The notes below the pieces were generated by a model. The model was not told where the DNA came from, made no database searches, and worked only from the letters and a program-made list of their open reading frames with translations. The position numbers and the translations under genes were made by a program. A stretch of 64,000 nt of DNA from Nocardioides dokdonensis FR1436 (GTDB lineage Bacteria > Actinomycetota > Actinomycetes > Propionibacteriales > Nocardioidaceae): positions 1,798,001-1,862,000 of the forward strand of contig NZ_CP015079.1 in assembly GCF_001653335.1 (NCBI RefSeq), written 5' to 3'. Position 1 is the first letter of the stretch; every line of letters begins with the position of its first letter. This document shows, piece after piece, positions 23,217 through 32,000 of this stretch.

Positions 23217-23513
23217 ATGGCATGGACCTACATCCTCCAGTGCGCCGACGACTCGTTCTACGTCGGAAGCACCGTCGACCTCGAGCGCCGCATCAGTCAG
23301 CACGACAGAGGTGAGGGCGCGACGTACACCCGACCTCGCCGCCGACGCCCGGTCCGGCTGGTGTGGGCCGGAGAGTTCAGCCGCAAGGACGACGCGTTCG
23401 CTTACGAGAAGCAGATCCAGAAGTGGGGTCGAGCCAAGCGGATCGCGCTGATCGAGGGTCGGTTGGGCGATCTGCCTGGATTGGCGAGGGGGCGGAGCCT
23501 GCCGCCGGCGTAG
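23217..23513 (+). CDS. GIY-YIG nuclease-domain protein (UPF0213-like)
   Basis: A 98-residue single-domain GIY-YIG protein: WTYILQCADDSFYVGSTVDL (the Y-I-L...Y-V-G core), ERRISQHDRGEGATYTRPRR with the catalytic Arg and Tyr, and EKQIQKWGRAKRIALIEG with the conserved Glu. Family members are putative DNA-nicking enzymes of unclear role. REP blocks flank it on both sides (87 bp upstream, 6 bp downstream), an unusual setting that could reflect insertion hot-spots or a link between the nuclease and the repeats. Confidence 0.85.
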   Translation: MAWTYILQCADDSFYVGSTVDLERRISQHDRGEGATYTRPRRRRPVRLVWAGEFSRKDDAFAYEKQIQKWGRAKRIALIEGRLGDLPGLARGRSLPPA

Positions 23514-23518
23514 TCGGT

Positions 23519-23932
23519 GGTCGAGCAGTGACGAGCGCCAGCGAGGAACGTCTGTCGAGACCCGGTGAGGTGACCGCGGACCTGTACGCCGTGTGCTTGC
23601 GGGGTCTCGACGGCGCTCGAGCCTTCGGCCCTCGCTGCTCGACCGACGGCGTGGGTTGTTGGTCGAGCAGTGACGAGCGCCAGCGAGGAACGTCTGTCGA
23701 GACCCGGTGAGGTGACTCCGGGCCTGTACGCCGGTGGGTTGCGGGGACTCGACGGGCGCTCGAGCCTTCGGCCCTCGCTGCTCGACCGACGGCGTGGGTT
23801 GTTGGTCGAGCAGTGACGAGCGCCAGCGAGGAACGTCTGTCGAGACCCGGTGAGGTGACTCCGGGCCTGTACGCCGGTGGGTTGCGGGGTCTCGACGGGC
23901 GCTCGAGCCTTCGGCCCTCGCTGCTCGACCAA
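23519..23932. repeat. Three tandem composite REP units (about 142 bp each)
   Basis: Units start at 23519, 23661 and 23803. Each has a type A repeat on the plus strand (GGTCGAGCAGTGACGAGC...), a short spacer with TGTACGCCG, then a type B repeat in opposite orientation (GGGGTCTCGACGG...CTCGCTGCTCGACC). Each unit can therefore fold into a long hairpin. A fragment CTCTCGCTGCTCGACC follows at about 23940. No gene is supportable in 23514-24071. Confidence 0.88.
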
Positions 23933-24008
23933 CAACGCCGCTCTCGCTGCTCGACCGACGGCTCAGCCCACCAACCGGACACACCCCGGCGGCTGCACCG
24001 GACCTGCC

Positions 24009-24014
24009 TAGGCT
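24009..24014 (+). promoter_or_regulatory. Possible -10 box of metY-metX
   Basis: TAGGCT 58 nt before the metY ATG fits TANNNT. No good -35 is present. The roughly 50-nt leader is too short and too unstructured for a SAM riboswitch. An SD-like AGGAG lies at 24060-24064. Confidence 0.3.
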
Positions 24015-24071
24015 CGACGCACGTCGCAGCAGCCGCTGAACGACAGCAGCCACCTGAGCAGGAGCACCCTC

Positions 24072-25358
24072 ATGACGCACAGCCCCGAGACCCTGGCCGT
24101 CCACGCCGGCCAGGAGGAGGCCGACCCGACGACCAACGCCCGTGCGGTGCCGATCTACCAGACGACGTCCTACGTCTTCAACGACACCGACCACGCGGCG
24201 AACCTCTTCGCGCTGGCCGAGCCGGGCAACATCTACACCCGCATCATGAACCCGACCCAGGACGTCTTCGAGCAGCGGATGACCCAGCTCGAGGGCGGCG
24301 TGGGCTCGCTGGCCACGGCCAGCGGCTCGGCGGCGACGACGTACGCCGTGCTCAACCTCTGCTACGCCGGCGACAACATCGTGGCGCTCTCGACGCTGTA
24401 CGGAGGCACCTACGCGCTGTTCGCCCACACGCTGCCGCAGTTCGGCATCGAGGTGCGGTTCGTGGACCCGGAGAAGCCCGAGGACCTCGCCAAGCACGTC
24501 GACGAGAAGACCAAGATGGTCTTCGGCGAGACCGTCGGCAACCCCAAGATCAACGTGATCGACCTGCCGGCCTGGTCCGAGGCGGCGCACGCCCAGGGCC
24601 TGCCGTTCGTGGTCGACAACACCGCCCCGACGCCCTACCTGGTGCGCCCCTTCGACCACGGCGTTGACGTCGTGGTGCACGCGGCGACCAAGTTCATCGG
24701 CGGCCACGGCACCTCGATCGGCGGCGTCATCGTCGACTCGGGCAACTTCGACTGGGCGGCGCACTCCGACCGCTTCCCGGGCCTGACCAAGCCCGACCCG
24801 GCCTACCACGGTGCGGTGTGGACCGACGCCGCCGGCCCGGCGGCGTACATCATCCGCGCCCGCACGGTGCTGCTGCGCAACACCGGTGCCGCGATCACCC
24901 CGATGAACTCGTGGCTGTTCCTGCAGGGCCTCGAGACGCTGCACCTGCGGATGGAGCGCCACAGCTCGAACGCGCTCAGGGTCGCGGAGTACCTCTCCGC
25001 GCACGACGACGTCTCGTGGGTCAGCTACCCCGGCCTGCCCGACAGCCCCTACAAGGAGGTCGCGGACCGCATCCACACCGGCAAGGGGTACGGCGGCCTG
25101 CTGAGCTTCGGTGTGAAGGCCGGGCGCGAGGGCGGCAAGAAGTTCATCGAGGCGCTCGAGCTCATCAGCCACCTGGCGAACATCGGTGACGCGAAGTCGC
25201 TGGCGATCCACAACGCCTCCACCACCCACAGCCAGCTCAGCCCCGAGGAGCTCGAGGGCGCCGGCGTGCCGGAGGACATGGTGCGCCTGTCGGTCGGCAT
25301 CGAGAACGTCGACGACATCATCGCCGACATCGAGCAGGCGCTCTCCGCCACCAAGTGA
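24072..25358 (+). CDS. metY: O-acetylhomoserine sulfhydrylase
   Basis: A 428-residue PLP enzyme of the Cys/Met metabolism family. Landmarks: QTTSYVFNDTDHAANLF near the N-terminus, SGSAATTYAVLNL, the PLP-phosphate region GGTYALF, VDNTAPTPYLVRP and the PLP-lysine motif HAATKFIGGHGTSIGG near residue 208. The length (about 430) separates it from shorter cystathionine gamma-synthases. It makes homocysteine from O-acetylhomoserine and sulfide, linking to the sulfate assimilation genes in this window. Its stop overlaps the metX start (GTGA). Confidence 0.93.
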   Translation: MTHSPETLAVHAGQEEADPTTNARAVPIYQTTSYVFNDTDHAANLFALAEPGNIYTRIMNPTQDVFEQRMTQLEGGVGSLATASGSAATTYAVLNLCYAGDNIVALSTLYGGTYALFAHTLPQFGIEVRFVDPEKPEDLAKHVDEKTKMVFGETVGNPKINVIDLPAWSEAAHAQGLPFVVDNTAPTPYLVRPFDHGVDVVVHAATKFIGGHGTSIGGVIVDSGNFDWAAHSDRFPGLTKPDPAYHGAVWTDAAGPAAYIIRARTVLLRNTGAAITPMNSWLFLQGLETLHLRMERHSSNALRVAEYLSAHDDVSWVSYPGLPDSPYKEVADRIHTGKGYGGLLSFGVKAGREGGKKFIEALELISHLANIGDAKSLAIHNASTTHSQLSPEELEGAGVPEDMVRLSVGIENVDDIIADIEQALSATK

Positions 25359-26485
25359 CCGGTCCTCTCCTCGACGCCGTGACCCAGCGGGTCGTCCTCG
25401 CCACCGAGGACGACCCGCTGCGGTTGCGGGGCGGCAAGCACCTCGACCACGTCGAGGTGGTCTACGAGACGTACGGCGTGCTGTCGCCGGCGCGCGACAA
25501 CGCGGTGTTCATCTGCCACGCGCTGACCGGTGACGCGCACGCGGCCGGCCACCGCCGCGGGGAGGACCCGCACACGGCGAAGCCGGGCTGGTGGGACCGG
25601 ATGATCGGTCCCGGCAAGCCGGTCGACACCGACCGGTTCTTCGTGATCGCGCCCAACATCCTGGGTGGTTGCTCGGGCAGCACCGGCCCGATGTCGCTCG
25701 ACCCGGCGACGGGGGAGCCCCTCTACCTCGACTTCCCGCTGCTGCACGTCGCCGACCTCGTCGCCGCGCACCGCCGGTTGCTCGACCACCTCCAGATCGA
25801 GACCCTGTACGCCGCCGTGGGCGGCTCGATGGGCGGCATGCAGGTCCTGCAGTGGGTGATCGACGAGCCGCAGCGCATCGAGCGCGCCGTCGTCGTCGCG
25901 GCCTCGGCGAAGCTGACCGCGGAGAACATCGCGTTCTCCTCGGTGGCCCGCCAGGCGATCATGGCCGACCCCGAGTTCCACAACGGCCGCTACGCCGAGC
26001 ACGGTGTCGTCCCCCGTCACGGGCAGAAGGTGGCGCGGATGATGGCCCACATCACCTACGTCTCCCCGGAGTCGTTGCAGAACCGGTTCGGCCACGAGCG
26101 CGACTCGGTCGGCGACGACCAGTGGCGCCTGGAGCCCGACTTCGAGGTCGAGCACTACCTCCAGCACCAGGGCGAGACCTTCCTGGGCCGCTTCGACTCG
26201 TTGTCCTACCTCTACCTGACCCGGCTGATGGACTACTTCGACCCCTTCGCCGAGGAACCCGTCGCCGAGCGCCTCGCCGGCTGCACCACCCGCTTCCAGG
26301 TCACCTCCTTCAGCTCCGACTGGCGCTTCGACACCGCCCAGGCCACCCGCCTCACCGAACAGCTGCAGAAGCACGGCGTCGACGCCGACCACGCCGAGAT
26401 CCAGAGCCCCTACGGTCACGACTCCTTCTTGTTGGATCCCCCGGGCTACTTAGACCGAGTAGCCACGTTCTTGGGGACGCCGTAG
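25355..26485 (+). CDS. metX: Homoserine O-acetyltransferase
   Basis: A 376-residue alpha/beta-hydrolase-fold acyltransferase. It has ICHALTGDAHAAG, NILGGCSGSTGP, the nucleophile elbow AVGGSMGGMQVLQW (Ser near residue 159) and the catalytic His in YGHDSFLLD near residue 355. It acetylates homoserine to give the MetY substrate. GTG start overlaps metY by 4 nt. The TAG stop sits inside a REP-like stretch (GCCGTAGGTCGAG), so the repeat abuts the coding end. Confidence 0.93.
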   Translation: MTGPLLDAVTQRVVLATEDDPLRLRGGKHLDHVEVVYETYGVLSPARDNAVFICHALTGDAHAAGHRRGEDPHTAKPGWWDRMIGPGKPVDTDRFFVIAPNILGGCSGSTGPMSLDPATGEPLYLDFPLLHVADLVAAHRRLLDHLQIETLYAAVGGSMGGMQVLQWVIDEPQRIERAVVVAASAKLTAENIAFSSVARQAIMADPEFHNGRYAEHGVVPRHGQKVARMMAHITYVSPESLQNRFGHERDSVGDDQWRLEPDFEVEHYLQHQGETFLGRFDSLSYLYLTRLMDYFDPFAEEPVAERLAGCTTRFQVTSFSSDWRFDTAQATRLTEQLQKHGVDADHAEIQSPYGHDSFLLDPPGYLDRVATFLGTP

Positions 26486-26500
26486 GTCGAGCCCGCCGTC

Positions 26501-26750
26501 GGTCGAGCAGTGAGGGCCGAAGGCTCGAACGACGTCGAGACCCCGTGAGGAACCCCACTTCCGTACGCCGCGCCCCACCGCCGTAGGTCGAGCAGTGAGG
26601 GCCGAAGGCTCGAACGACGTCGAGACCCCGTGAGAGACCCACTTCCGTACGCCGCACATCCACCGTCGGTCGAGCAGAGAGGGCCGAAGGCTCGAACGAC
26701 GTCGAGACCCCGTGAGGAACCCACTTCCGTACGCCGCGCCCCCACCGCAG
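26501..26750 (+). repeat. Three tandem REP-type B units (82-85 bp)
   Basis: Units start at 26501, 26586 and 26668. Each reads GGTCGAGCAGTGAGGGCCG, then AAGGCTCGAACGACGTCGAG, ACCCC, GTGAGG and a spacer ACCCACTTCCGTACGCCGC. Copies differ at few positions (the third has GCAGAGAG). They fill most of the 337-bp gap between metX and the secreted paralog pair; no gene is supportable there. Confidence 0.88.
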
Positions 26751-26822
26751 CGTCGGGACGTACCCTTCGCCCATCCGCCAAGACTGAAGCGCCACATGCC
26801 GAGACGAAGAGAGTCACCCCTG

Positions 26823-27221
26823 ATGAAGAAGATCCTGGCGGCGTCAATCGGCGCCGCTCTGCTCGTCCCGATCGCGGCCACCAGCGCTTCCGCCCAATAC
26901 TCCTCCAACAACACCGATGTCGCGTTCAAGGCTCCGCGCAAGGTCCAGGTGGGCGAGACCATCAAGGTCCGGGTCAAGGCCAACACCTTCGGCGACGCTG
27001 GTTCGCACTGCACGGGTGACTTCGTGCTCATCGTGAAGAACCAGGACAGAGAGATCGTGAAGCAGGCCCGCAAGCCGGTCCGCAACCGAGAGACCTTCTC
27101 GTTCAAGCTCCGCCACAAGGACGTGTACCGGGTGGCGGTCAAGTACGAGCGCGGGGAGAACGACTCCTGCGGCACGAGCCGCACGGCTCGAGACCTGCGC
27201 GTTGTGAAGCGCATGGCCTGA
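26823..27221 (+). CDS. Secreted protein, paralog 1
   Basis: A 132-residue protein with a clear signal peptide (KKILAASIGAALLVPIAATS, cleavage near ASA-Q). The mature part is beta-rich: KVQVGETIKVRVKANTFGD, FVLIVKNQDREIVKQ, FSFKLRHKDVYRVAVKYE. Two conserved Cys (GSHCTG and DSCGTS) probably form a disulfide. It looks like a small Ig-like extracellular domain. About half of its residues match the next gene, so the pair arose by duplication. ATG 26823 was preferred to 26796 because the paralog starts at the same MKK. Confidence 0.75.
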   Translation: MKKILAASIGAALLVPIAATSASAQYSSNNTDVAFKAPRKVQVGETIKVRVKANTFGDAGSHCTGDFVLIVKNQDREIVKQARKPVRNRETFSFKLRHKDVYRVAVKYERGENDSCGTSRTARDLRVVKRMA

Positions 27222-27669
27222 TCCAGCAGCCGTCGTTGAGCAGTGATCCCGAGCATCGGATGGCGCCACTGACCTCGGCGAGTTCGGCGAGTTCGGCGAG
27301 GGGCGAACGGGCCGGACAAGGCACCGGCCATAGGCGCCGACCCCCTCGACCGAGATCAGAACCGAATGGTCACCCCCGATGTCCAGAGACATCGCACGGG
27401 TGAACTCGGCGCATTCACTTGGTCTCAAGAGTCAGGACCACCCGTCCAGCCACCCCGGCTTATCGCAGTTGGGGGAGCAGCAAACACGCGGCATCCCTCA
27501 CATGAGGGCTTCTTGCGAGCGCGTCAGCGTTGGTCACCCGCTCAAGTCGCTCACCCTCACGGTCCGGATCTCAGTGAGATGTAGGCCCGGCGCTCATCGT
27601 GTGGCATCCTTTAACTCGTCAACCACTGTCTCTGACGCCGTGCGCGTCTCTATGGGGAGTCTCAGCCAT
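27222..27669. other. Intergenic region between the secreted paralogs
   Basis: No supportable gene in 448 bp. A short run of GAGTTCGGC in three near-perfect copies lies around 27278-27300. The region just upstream of 27670 is somewhat AT-richer (CATCCTTTAACTC) and may hold that gene's promoter. Confidence 0.5.
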
Positions 27670-28068
27670 ATGAAGAAGCTCATCGCCGCGTCCGTTGGCG
27701 CCGCTCTGCTCATCCCGGGTACCGCCACTAGCGCCTTCGCCTACCCGGTGACCACCCCGACCGACACCTCGACGCAGGCCCCGAACAAGGCCAAGATCGG
27801 TGAGAAGATCCGCGTCAAGGTGAAGGCCAACACCAACGGTGATGCTGGCGCGATCTGCACCGGCGAGTTCGTGCTGATCATCAAGAACAACCGCGGCGAG
27901 GTCGTCAAGCAGTCGCGCAAACCTGCTGACGACGTCAAGAACTTCCGCTTCAAGCTCCGCAGCGCGGGCAAGTACCGCCTGGCGGTCAAGTACCAGCGCG
28001 GCCAGGACGACCCCTGCGGCAAGTCGCGTAGTGGCCAGGACCTGCGCATCCAGAAGCGCAGCAACTGA
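27670..28068 (+). CDS. Secreted protein, paralog 2
   Basis: A 132-residue paralog of the gene at 26823 with the same plan: signal peptide KKLIAASVGAALLIPGTATS, then KIGEKIRVKVKANTNGDAGA, FVLIIKNNRGEVVKQSRKPA, FRFKLRSAGKYRLAVKYQR, and the matching Cys pair (AICTG, DPCGKS). Equal length and collinear motifs point to a tandem duplication. A strong terminator follows. No family name is recognised. Confidence 0.75.
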   Translation: MKKLIAASVGAALLIPGTATSAFAYPVTTPTDTSTQAPNKAKIGEKIRVKVKANTNGDAGAICTGEFVLIIKNNRGEVVKQSRKPADDVKNFRFKLRSAGKYRLAVKYQRGQDDPCGKSRSGQDLRIQKRSN

Positions 28069-28090
28069 CCTCTCGGTCACAGCTCCGTCA

Positions 28091-28123
28091 AAGGACCCCC
28101 GAGCCCGGCTCGGGGGTCTTTGC
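28091..28123 (+). terminator. Strong terminator after secreted paralog 2
   Basis: GACCCCCGAGCC and GGCTCGGGGGTC pair perfectly around a very short loop, with AAAG upstream and CTTTG downstream, 25 bp after the stop. Confidence 0.88.
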
Positions 28124-28184
28124 TGTCCAACTCGCGGTACGTCCAGTTCATGAGGCTGGCCACTCCCCGACACCACACCCTGGA

Positions 28185-28190
28185 TAAGGT
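28185..28190 (+). promoter_or_regulatory. Leaderless-type -10 box of the DUF4012 gene
   Basis: TAAGGT ends exactly 6 nt before ATG 28197, the spacing seen for leaderless actinobacterial transcripts. It marks the likely promoter of the plus-strand polysaccharide operon or its first gene. Confidence 0.45.
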
Positions 28191-28196
28191 CCCCGC

Positions 28197-29939
28197 ATGT
28201 CGCGTCTTCGCCTGATCGTGCTCGCCGTTGCCGGTGTGGGCGTCCTTCTCCTGATTCTGGCAGTCCTCATCGGGTGGCAAGGCCTCAAGGTCAACAGTTC
28301 CTTGCAGGAGGCAGTCGACGACGCCGCGACCCTGCAGGCGTCGTTGCAGGGCGAGGACAAGGATCAGATCGACGCCGATCTGGCAGCCCTCCAGGAGTCC
28401 TCTGGAGAGGCTGCTGAGCGAACCCAGGGGCGGATCTGGAGCTTGGCTACGATCCTGCCCGTCATTGGCGATGATGCCCACGGAGTCAAGGTCGCGTCGA
28501 GCGTGATCTCCGATCTCAGCAACGACGGGTTGGAGCCACTTGCCCGCACAGCGACCCAGCTAGACGCCGTGCTCCCGCAGGACGGGCGAATCGACCCCGC
28601 GGTCATCGAGTCGTTGCATGACCCGATTAGCCGGGGCGCAGGCGCGCTGGCCGAGGCAGCGTCCACGCTCGAGGCCGAGGATTCCTCGGGATACGTCGAG
28701 CGCTTCCGTACCAAGTTTCGCGAGCTGCAGCAGCAGATCGGCGACGCCGCTGACGCAACGGATGCCGCGGCGGTCGCCCTCGAGGTCTTGCCAGCTCTCC
28801 TGGGGCAGAACGAGCCGAAAAACTACCTTCTTGTCTTCCAGAACAACGCCGAGATCCGAGCCACGGGCGGTCTTCCCGGCGTTGTGTCCGTGGTCTCCAC
28901 TGACGACGGAGACATCACGCTCGGGCGCCAAGAATCGGTCGGTGGGTTCGGTGAACGTGCCACCCCGGTGCTGCCGCTAACCAAGGACGAGAAGAAGGTC
29001 TTCAGCGACAAACTTGGGACCTTCTTCCAAGACGCCAACTTCACCCCTGATTGGCCGCGAGCCGCCGAGCTGATGCGCGCGCGCTGGCAGGAGTTGTACC
29101 CCGAGCAGATCGACGGTGTGCTCACCGTCGATACCGTCGCCATGTCCTACCTGCTGGAGGCTATCGGGCCGATCGAGGTCGGCGGCTACACGATCAACGC
29201 TGACAACGCAGTGGACATCCTGTTGCACCAGGTGTACCTCGACATCGCGGACTCAGCTGGGCAGGACGCCCTCTTCCAGGAGGTCGCCTCGACGGTGTTC
29301 GATCGGATCTCTGGTGGCGAGGTCGCGGAGCCAAGGACGCTGCTGCGAGCGTTGGTCCGGGCCGGCGACGAAGGCCGAGCCTATGTCCACCTAGCCGATG
29401 ACGACGAGCAGGCCTTGTTGCTCGGTCGCAGGATCACTGGTGCCACGCACGACGCGGACGGTCACGCCTCAGCCATCGACGTCACACTCCTCGACGGCAC
29501 CGGCTCCAAGATGTCGTACTTCCTCCGAAGCCAGGTCCGCGGGACAACGACGGGCTGCATGGATGGGCGGATGCAGGTGGAGGTTAACGCGCGCCTGGTC
29601 TCGGACGCTCCAGAGGACGCGGCTTCGCTTCCTGACTACATCACCGGCGGCGGGGGCTACGGCGTCGAGCCGGGCAAGCAGCTGATTGCGGTCGGCCTGT
29701 TCACCCCGTCCGGCGGCGAGATCACTCAGCTCAGAATCCAGGACAAGAAGTACGACGGCGATAGTGACACGCTGGGAGATCGCGAGGTCAGTACGGCGTT
29801 CGTGCTCCTCGAGCCTGGCAAGCCCCAAGATGTGTCGTGGACACTCAACATTTTGCCCACGGATGTGGCAGTGCCCCTCCGCGTCACCCCCGGCATTTTC
29901 CCGGACAACGCGTCGTCCACTGTGGCGCGGGGGTGTTGA
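28197..29939 (+). CDS. DUF4012 membrane-anchored exopolysaccharide-locus protein
   Basis: A 580-residue protein with an N-terminal anchor helix (LRLIVLAVAGVGVLLLILAV), a coiled stretch, and the DUF4012 domain marked by NYLLVFQNNAEIRATGGLPG (residues about 205-225) and, further on, the TPDWPRAAELM region. DUF4012 proteins sit in actinobacterial polysaccharide loci and face outside; their role is unknown. Related folds suggest assembly or ligation of surface polymers, by analogy only. It is the first gene of the locus on the plus strand. Confidence 0.82.
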   Translation: MSRLRLIVLAVAGVGVLLLILAVLIGWQGLKVNSSLQEAVDDAATLQASLQGEDKDQIDADLAALQESSGEAAERTQGRIWSLATILPVIGDDAHGVKVASSVISDLSNDGLEPLARTATQLDAVLPQDGRIDPAVIESLHDPISRGAGALAEAASTLEAEDSSGYVERFRTKFRELQQQIGDAADATDAAAVALEVLPALLGQNEPKNYLLVFQNNAEIRATGGLPGVVSVVSTDDGDITLGRQESVGGFGERATPVLPLTKDEKKVFSDKLGTFFQDANFTPDWPRAAELMRARWQELYPEQIDGVLTVDTVAMSYLLEAIGPIEVGGYTINADNAVDILLHQVYLDIADSAGQDALFQEVASTVFDRISGGEVAEPRTLLRALVRAGDEGRAYVHLADDDEQALLLGRRITGATHDADGHASAIDVTLLDGTGSKMSYFLRSQVRGTTTGCMDGRMQVEVNARLVSDAPEDAASLPDYITGGGGYGVEPGKQLIAVGLFTPSGGEITQLRIQDKKYDGDSDTLGDREVSTAFVLLEPGKPQDVSWTLNILPTDVAVPLRVTPGIFPDNASSTVARGC

Positions 29940-30024
29940 GTCAGCATCACTCCGTTCCGCCGTCGCGATAGTCCCTGCACTGACCTAAGATCAGCTCAAT
30001 TTGTTAATTGAAAGAGGCTCACGT

Positions 30025-31041
30025 ATGCAGACCGACCAGTCAACCGTGCTGGTGACCGGAGGCACAGGTTCCTTCGGCTCGACGATGGTCCGTCGGCTAT
30101 TGGATTCCGATGTCCGCGAGATTCGTGTTCTAAGTAGAGACGAGCTTAAGCAACACGAAATGCGAACCGTGCTCTCGGACTCGAGGGTGCGGTTCTACAT
30201 CGGCGACGTCCGAGATGAGGACAGCGTTCACCGGGCTACGCGAGGTGTTGACTTCGTCTTCCACGCCGCCGCCCTCAAGCAGGTCCCCAGTTGCGAGTTC
30301 TTTCCGATGGAGGCGGTGAAGACCAACGTCATTGGAAGCGCGAACGTCATCGAGGCGGCCAATGCTAACGGGGTTCACAGTGTGGTCTGTCTGGGGACGG
30401 ACAAAGCTGCCTACCCCGTCAATGCCATGGGCATCAGTAAGGCCATGATGGAGAAGGTCGCTCAGGCGTTTGCTCGCAACAATCCGACCGCCACCACGAC
30501 GGTATCTACCGTCCGTTACGGCAACGTCATGATGTCGCGTGGGTCCGTTATCCCGCTTTTCGTGGCCCAACTGAGGGCGGGCCAACCACTAACACTGACG
30601 GATCCACGAATGACCAGGTTCCTGATGTCGCTGGAGGAGGCAGTGCTGTTAGTCGAGTACGCCTTCGAGAACGCTCACCCTGGTGATCTCTTTATCCGTA
30701 AGGCGCCGGCCAGCACGATCGAGGATCTGGCTCGCGCCGTGGCGAAGGCTTTGGGCGTGGCGCCCGAATTGAAGGTCATCGGCACACGTCACGGAGAGAA
30801 ACTGTACGAGACGCTGGCCACGCGCGAAGAACTCGTACGATCGGAAGACCAAGGCGACTATTACCGGGTCGCGGTAGACGCTCGCGACTTGAATTACTCA
30901 GAATACTTCGACGAAGGCGACGAAGAGGAGTCGTCCACTGATGACTACCATTCGCACAATACTGCGCGCCTCGATATCGATCAGGTAGTCGAGTTGCTAT
31001 TGGGACTCTCAGCCTTTCGAGCGCTCGTGGGCGACGGGTGA
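30025..31041 (+). CDS. capE: CapE/WbjB-type UDP-GlcNAc 5-inverting 4,6-dehydratase
   Basis: A 338-residue extended SDR enzyme: nucleotide motif VLVTGGTGSFGSTMVRRLL, SRDELKQHEMR, HAAALKQVPSCEFFPMEAVK and VSTVRYGNVMMSRGSVIPLF. As in the CapE/FnlA/WbjB group, the usual YxxxK is replaced (MGISKAMMEK). It starts UDP-L-FucNAc synthesis by dehydrating and epimerising UDP-GlcNAc. Partners CapF- and CapG-like are at 34152 and 35267, which completes the three-enzyme pathway. ATG 30025 follows AAAGAGG. The base composition is lower in GC than the flanking chromosome. Confidence 0.87.
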   Translation: MQTDQSTVLVTGGTGSFGSTMVRRLLDSDVREIRVLSRDELKQHEMRTVLSDSRVRFYIGDVRDEDSVHRATRGVDFVFHAAALKQVPSCEFFPMEAVKTNVIGSANVIEAANANGVHSVVCLGTDKAAYPVNAMGISKAMMEKVAQAFARNNPTATTTVSTVRYGNVMMSRGSVIPLFVAQLRAGQPLTLTDPRMTRFLMSLEEAVLLVEYAFENAHPGDLFIRKAPASTIEDLARAVAKALGVAPELKVIGTRHGEKLYETLATREELVRSEDQGDYYRVAVDARDLNYSEYFDEGDEEESSTDDYHSHNTARLDIDQVVELLLGLSAFRALVGDG

Positions 31042-32000
31042 TGAACAGCTTCTTTATAAGTTTGGCTTTGACCCTGATTTTGGTGGGCGTGTTCATCCTG
31101 CTGCTGAGAGACAACTTCGTCGACGTGCCAAACGCCAGATCCTCGCATCGACGGTCGATCCCGCGGGGCGGGGGGGTGGCGGTGGTGGCCGCCATCGCGG
31201 GAGTGTCCGCTTTGACGGTCGACCTCGGCGCGGGCATGGTCGGGCTCGTTACGGCTGCCTGCGTGCTCGCGGCCGTAGGTTTAATCGATGATTGGCGCTC
31301 ATTGCCGAGCTCCATTCGACTATTTGCCCAACTTATGACCACGAGTGTGCTGGCGGTGCTTCTCGTCGCATCAGGGGAGGCTTCGTGGTGGCTCGTGCTG
31401 CCCCTGGCGGTCGGCATGACGGGTTTCGTGAATGCCTTCAACTTCATGGATGGCGTCAATGGCATCTCTGGACTCAATGCAGCGGCGATCGGCCTCTGGT
31501 GGGCCTGGGCGGGGAACGCCGAGGGCCAGTCCGCAATCGCAGCGCTCGGTCTGATCCTCGCTGGGGCTGCCATCGGTTTCTTGCCATGGAACATCCCGAA
31601 GGCCAGAGTGTTTCTAGGTGACGCGGGGAGCTATGGGATCGGGGTTCTTATTGCTGGATTGAGCGCTCTTGCTGTCGTGGAGGGACTTCCATGGTGGTGG
31701 GCCCTCGCCCCCCTGGTCGTTTACGGTGCCGACACAGGCTGGGCGCTGGTGAAGCGTGCGCGGGCGGGTAAGCCACTCGCCGAAGCGCACCGCGGGCACG
31801 TGTACCAGCGGCTCGTGGACGGTGGCTGGCCTCATATAGCGGCAGCCACCGCATGCGCGGGGGCAACCATTCTTGTGTGCCTTGCCGCTGGTGCGGCTCG
31901 GGTGTCACTTGCGTGGTGGGCCGTCGCACTGGTCGCTTTGATTGTCATGGCCTACTTGAGTTCAGCTCGCCTCGTTGAGACCGCGCGGAGGGGCTCGTGA
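31041..32000 (+). CDS. WbpL/WecA-type polyprenyl-phosphate sugar-1-phosphate transferase
   Basis: A 319-residue polytopic protein of the MraY/WecA/WbpL family (about ten membrane helices). Catalytic loops are visible: SSHRRSIPRGGGVA, GLIDDWRSLP (DD), NAFNFMDGVNGISG (NxxNxxDG), RVFLGDAGSYGIGV and HRGHVYQRLV (the HxH substrate loop). It loads the first sugar phosphate onto undecaprenyl phosphate and so starts repeat-unit synthesis. WbpL homologues use UDP-D-FucNAc or QuiNAc. The ATG overlaps the capE stop by one base. Confidence 0.87.
   Translation: MNSFFISLALTLILVGVFILLLRDNFVDVPNARSSHRRSIPRGGGVAVVAAIAGVSALTVDLGAGMVGLVTAACVLAAVGLIDDWRSLPSSIRLFAQLMTTSVLAVLLVASGEASWWLVLPLAVGMTGFVNAFNFMDGVNGISGLNAAAIGLWWAWAGNAEGQSAIAALGLILAGAAIGFLPWNIPKARVFLGDAGSYGIGVLIAGLSALAVVEGLPWWWALAPLVVYGADTGWALVKRARAGKPLAEAHRGHVYQRLVDGGWPHIAAATACAGATILVCLAAGAARVSLAWWAVALVALIVMAYLSSARLVETARRGS

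Noticed and set aside
23970..24071. SAM riboswitch before metY
   Set aside because: Only about 50-100 nt separate the REP block from the start codon, and no pseudoknot or paired-stem pattern of SAM-I, SAM-II or SAM-IV could be recognised.
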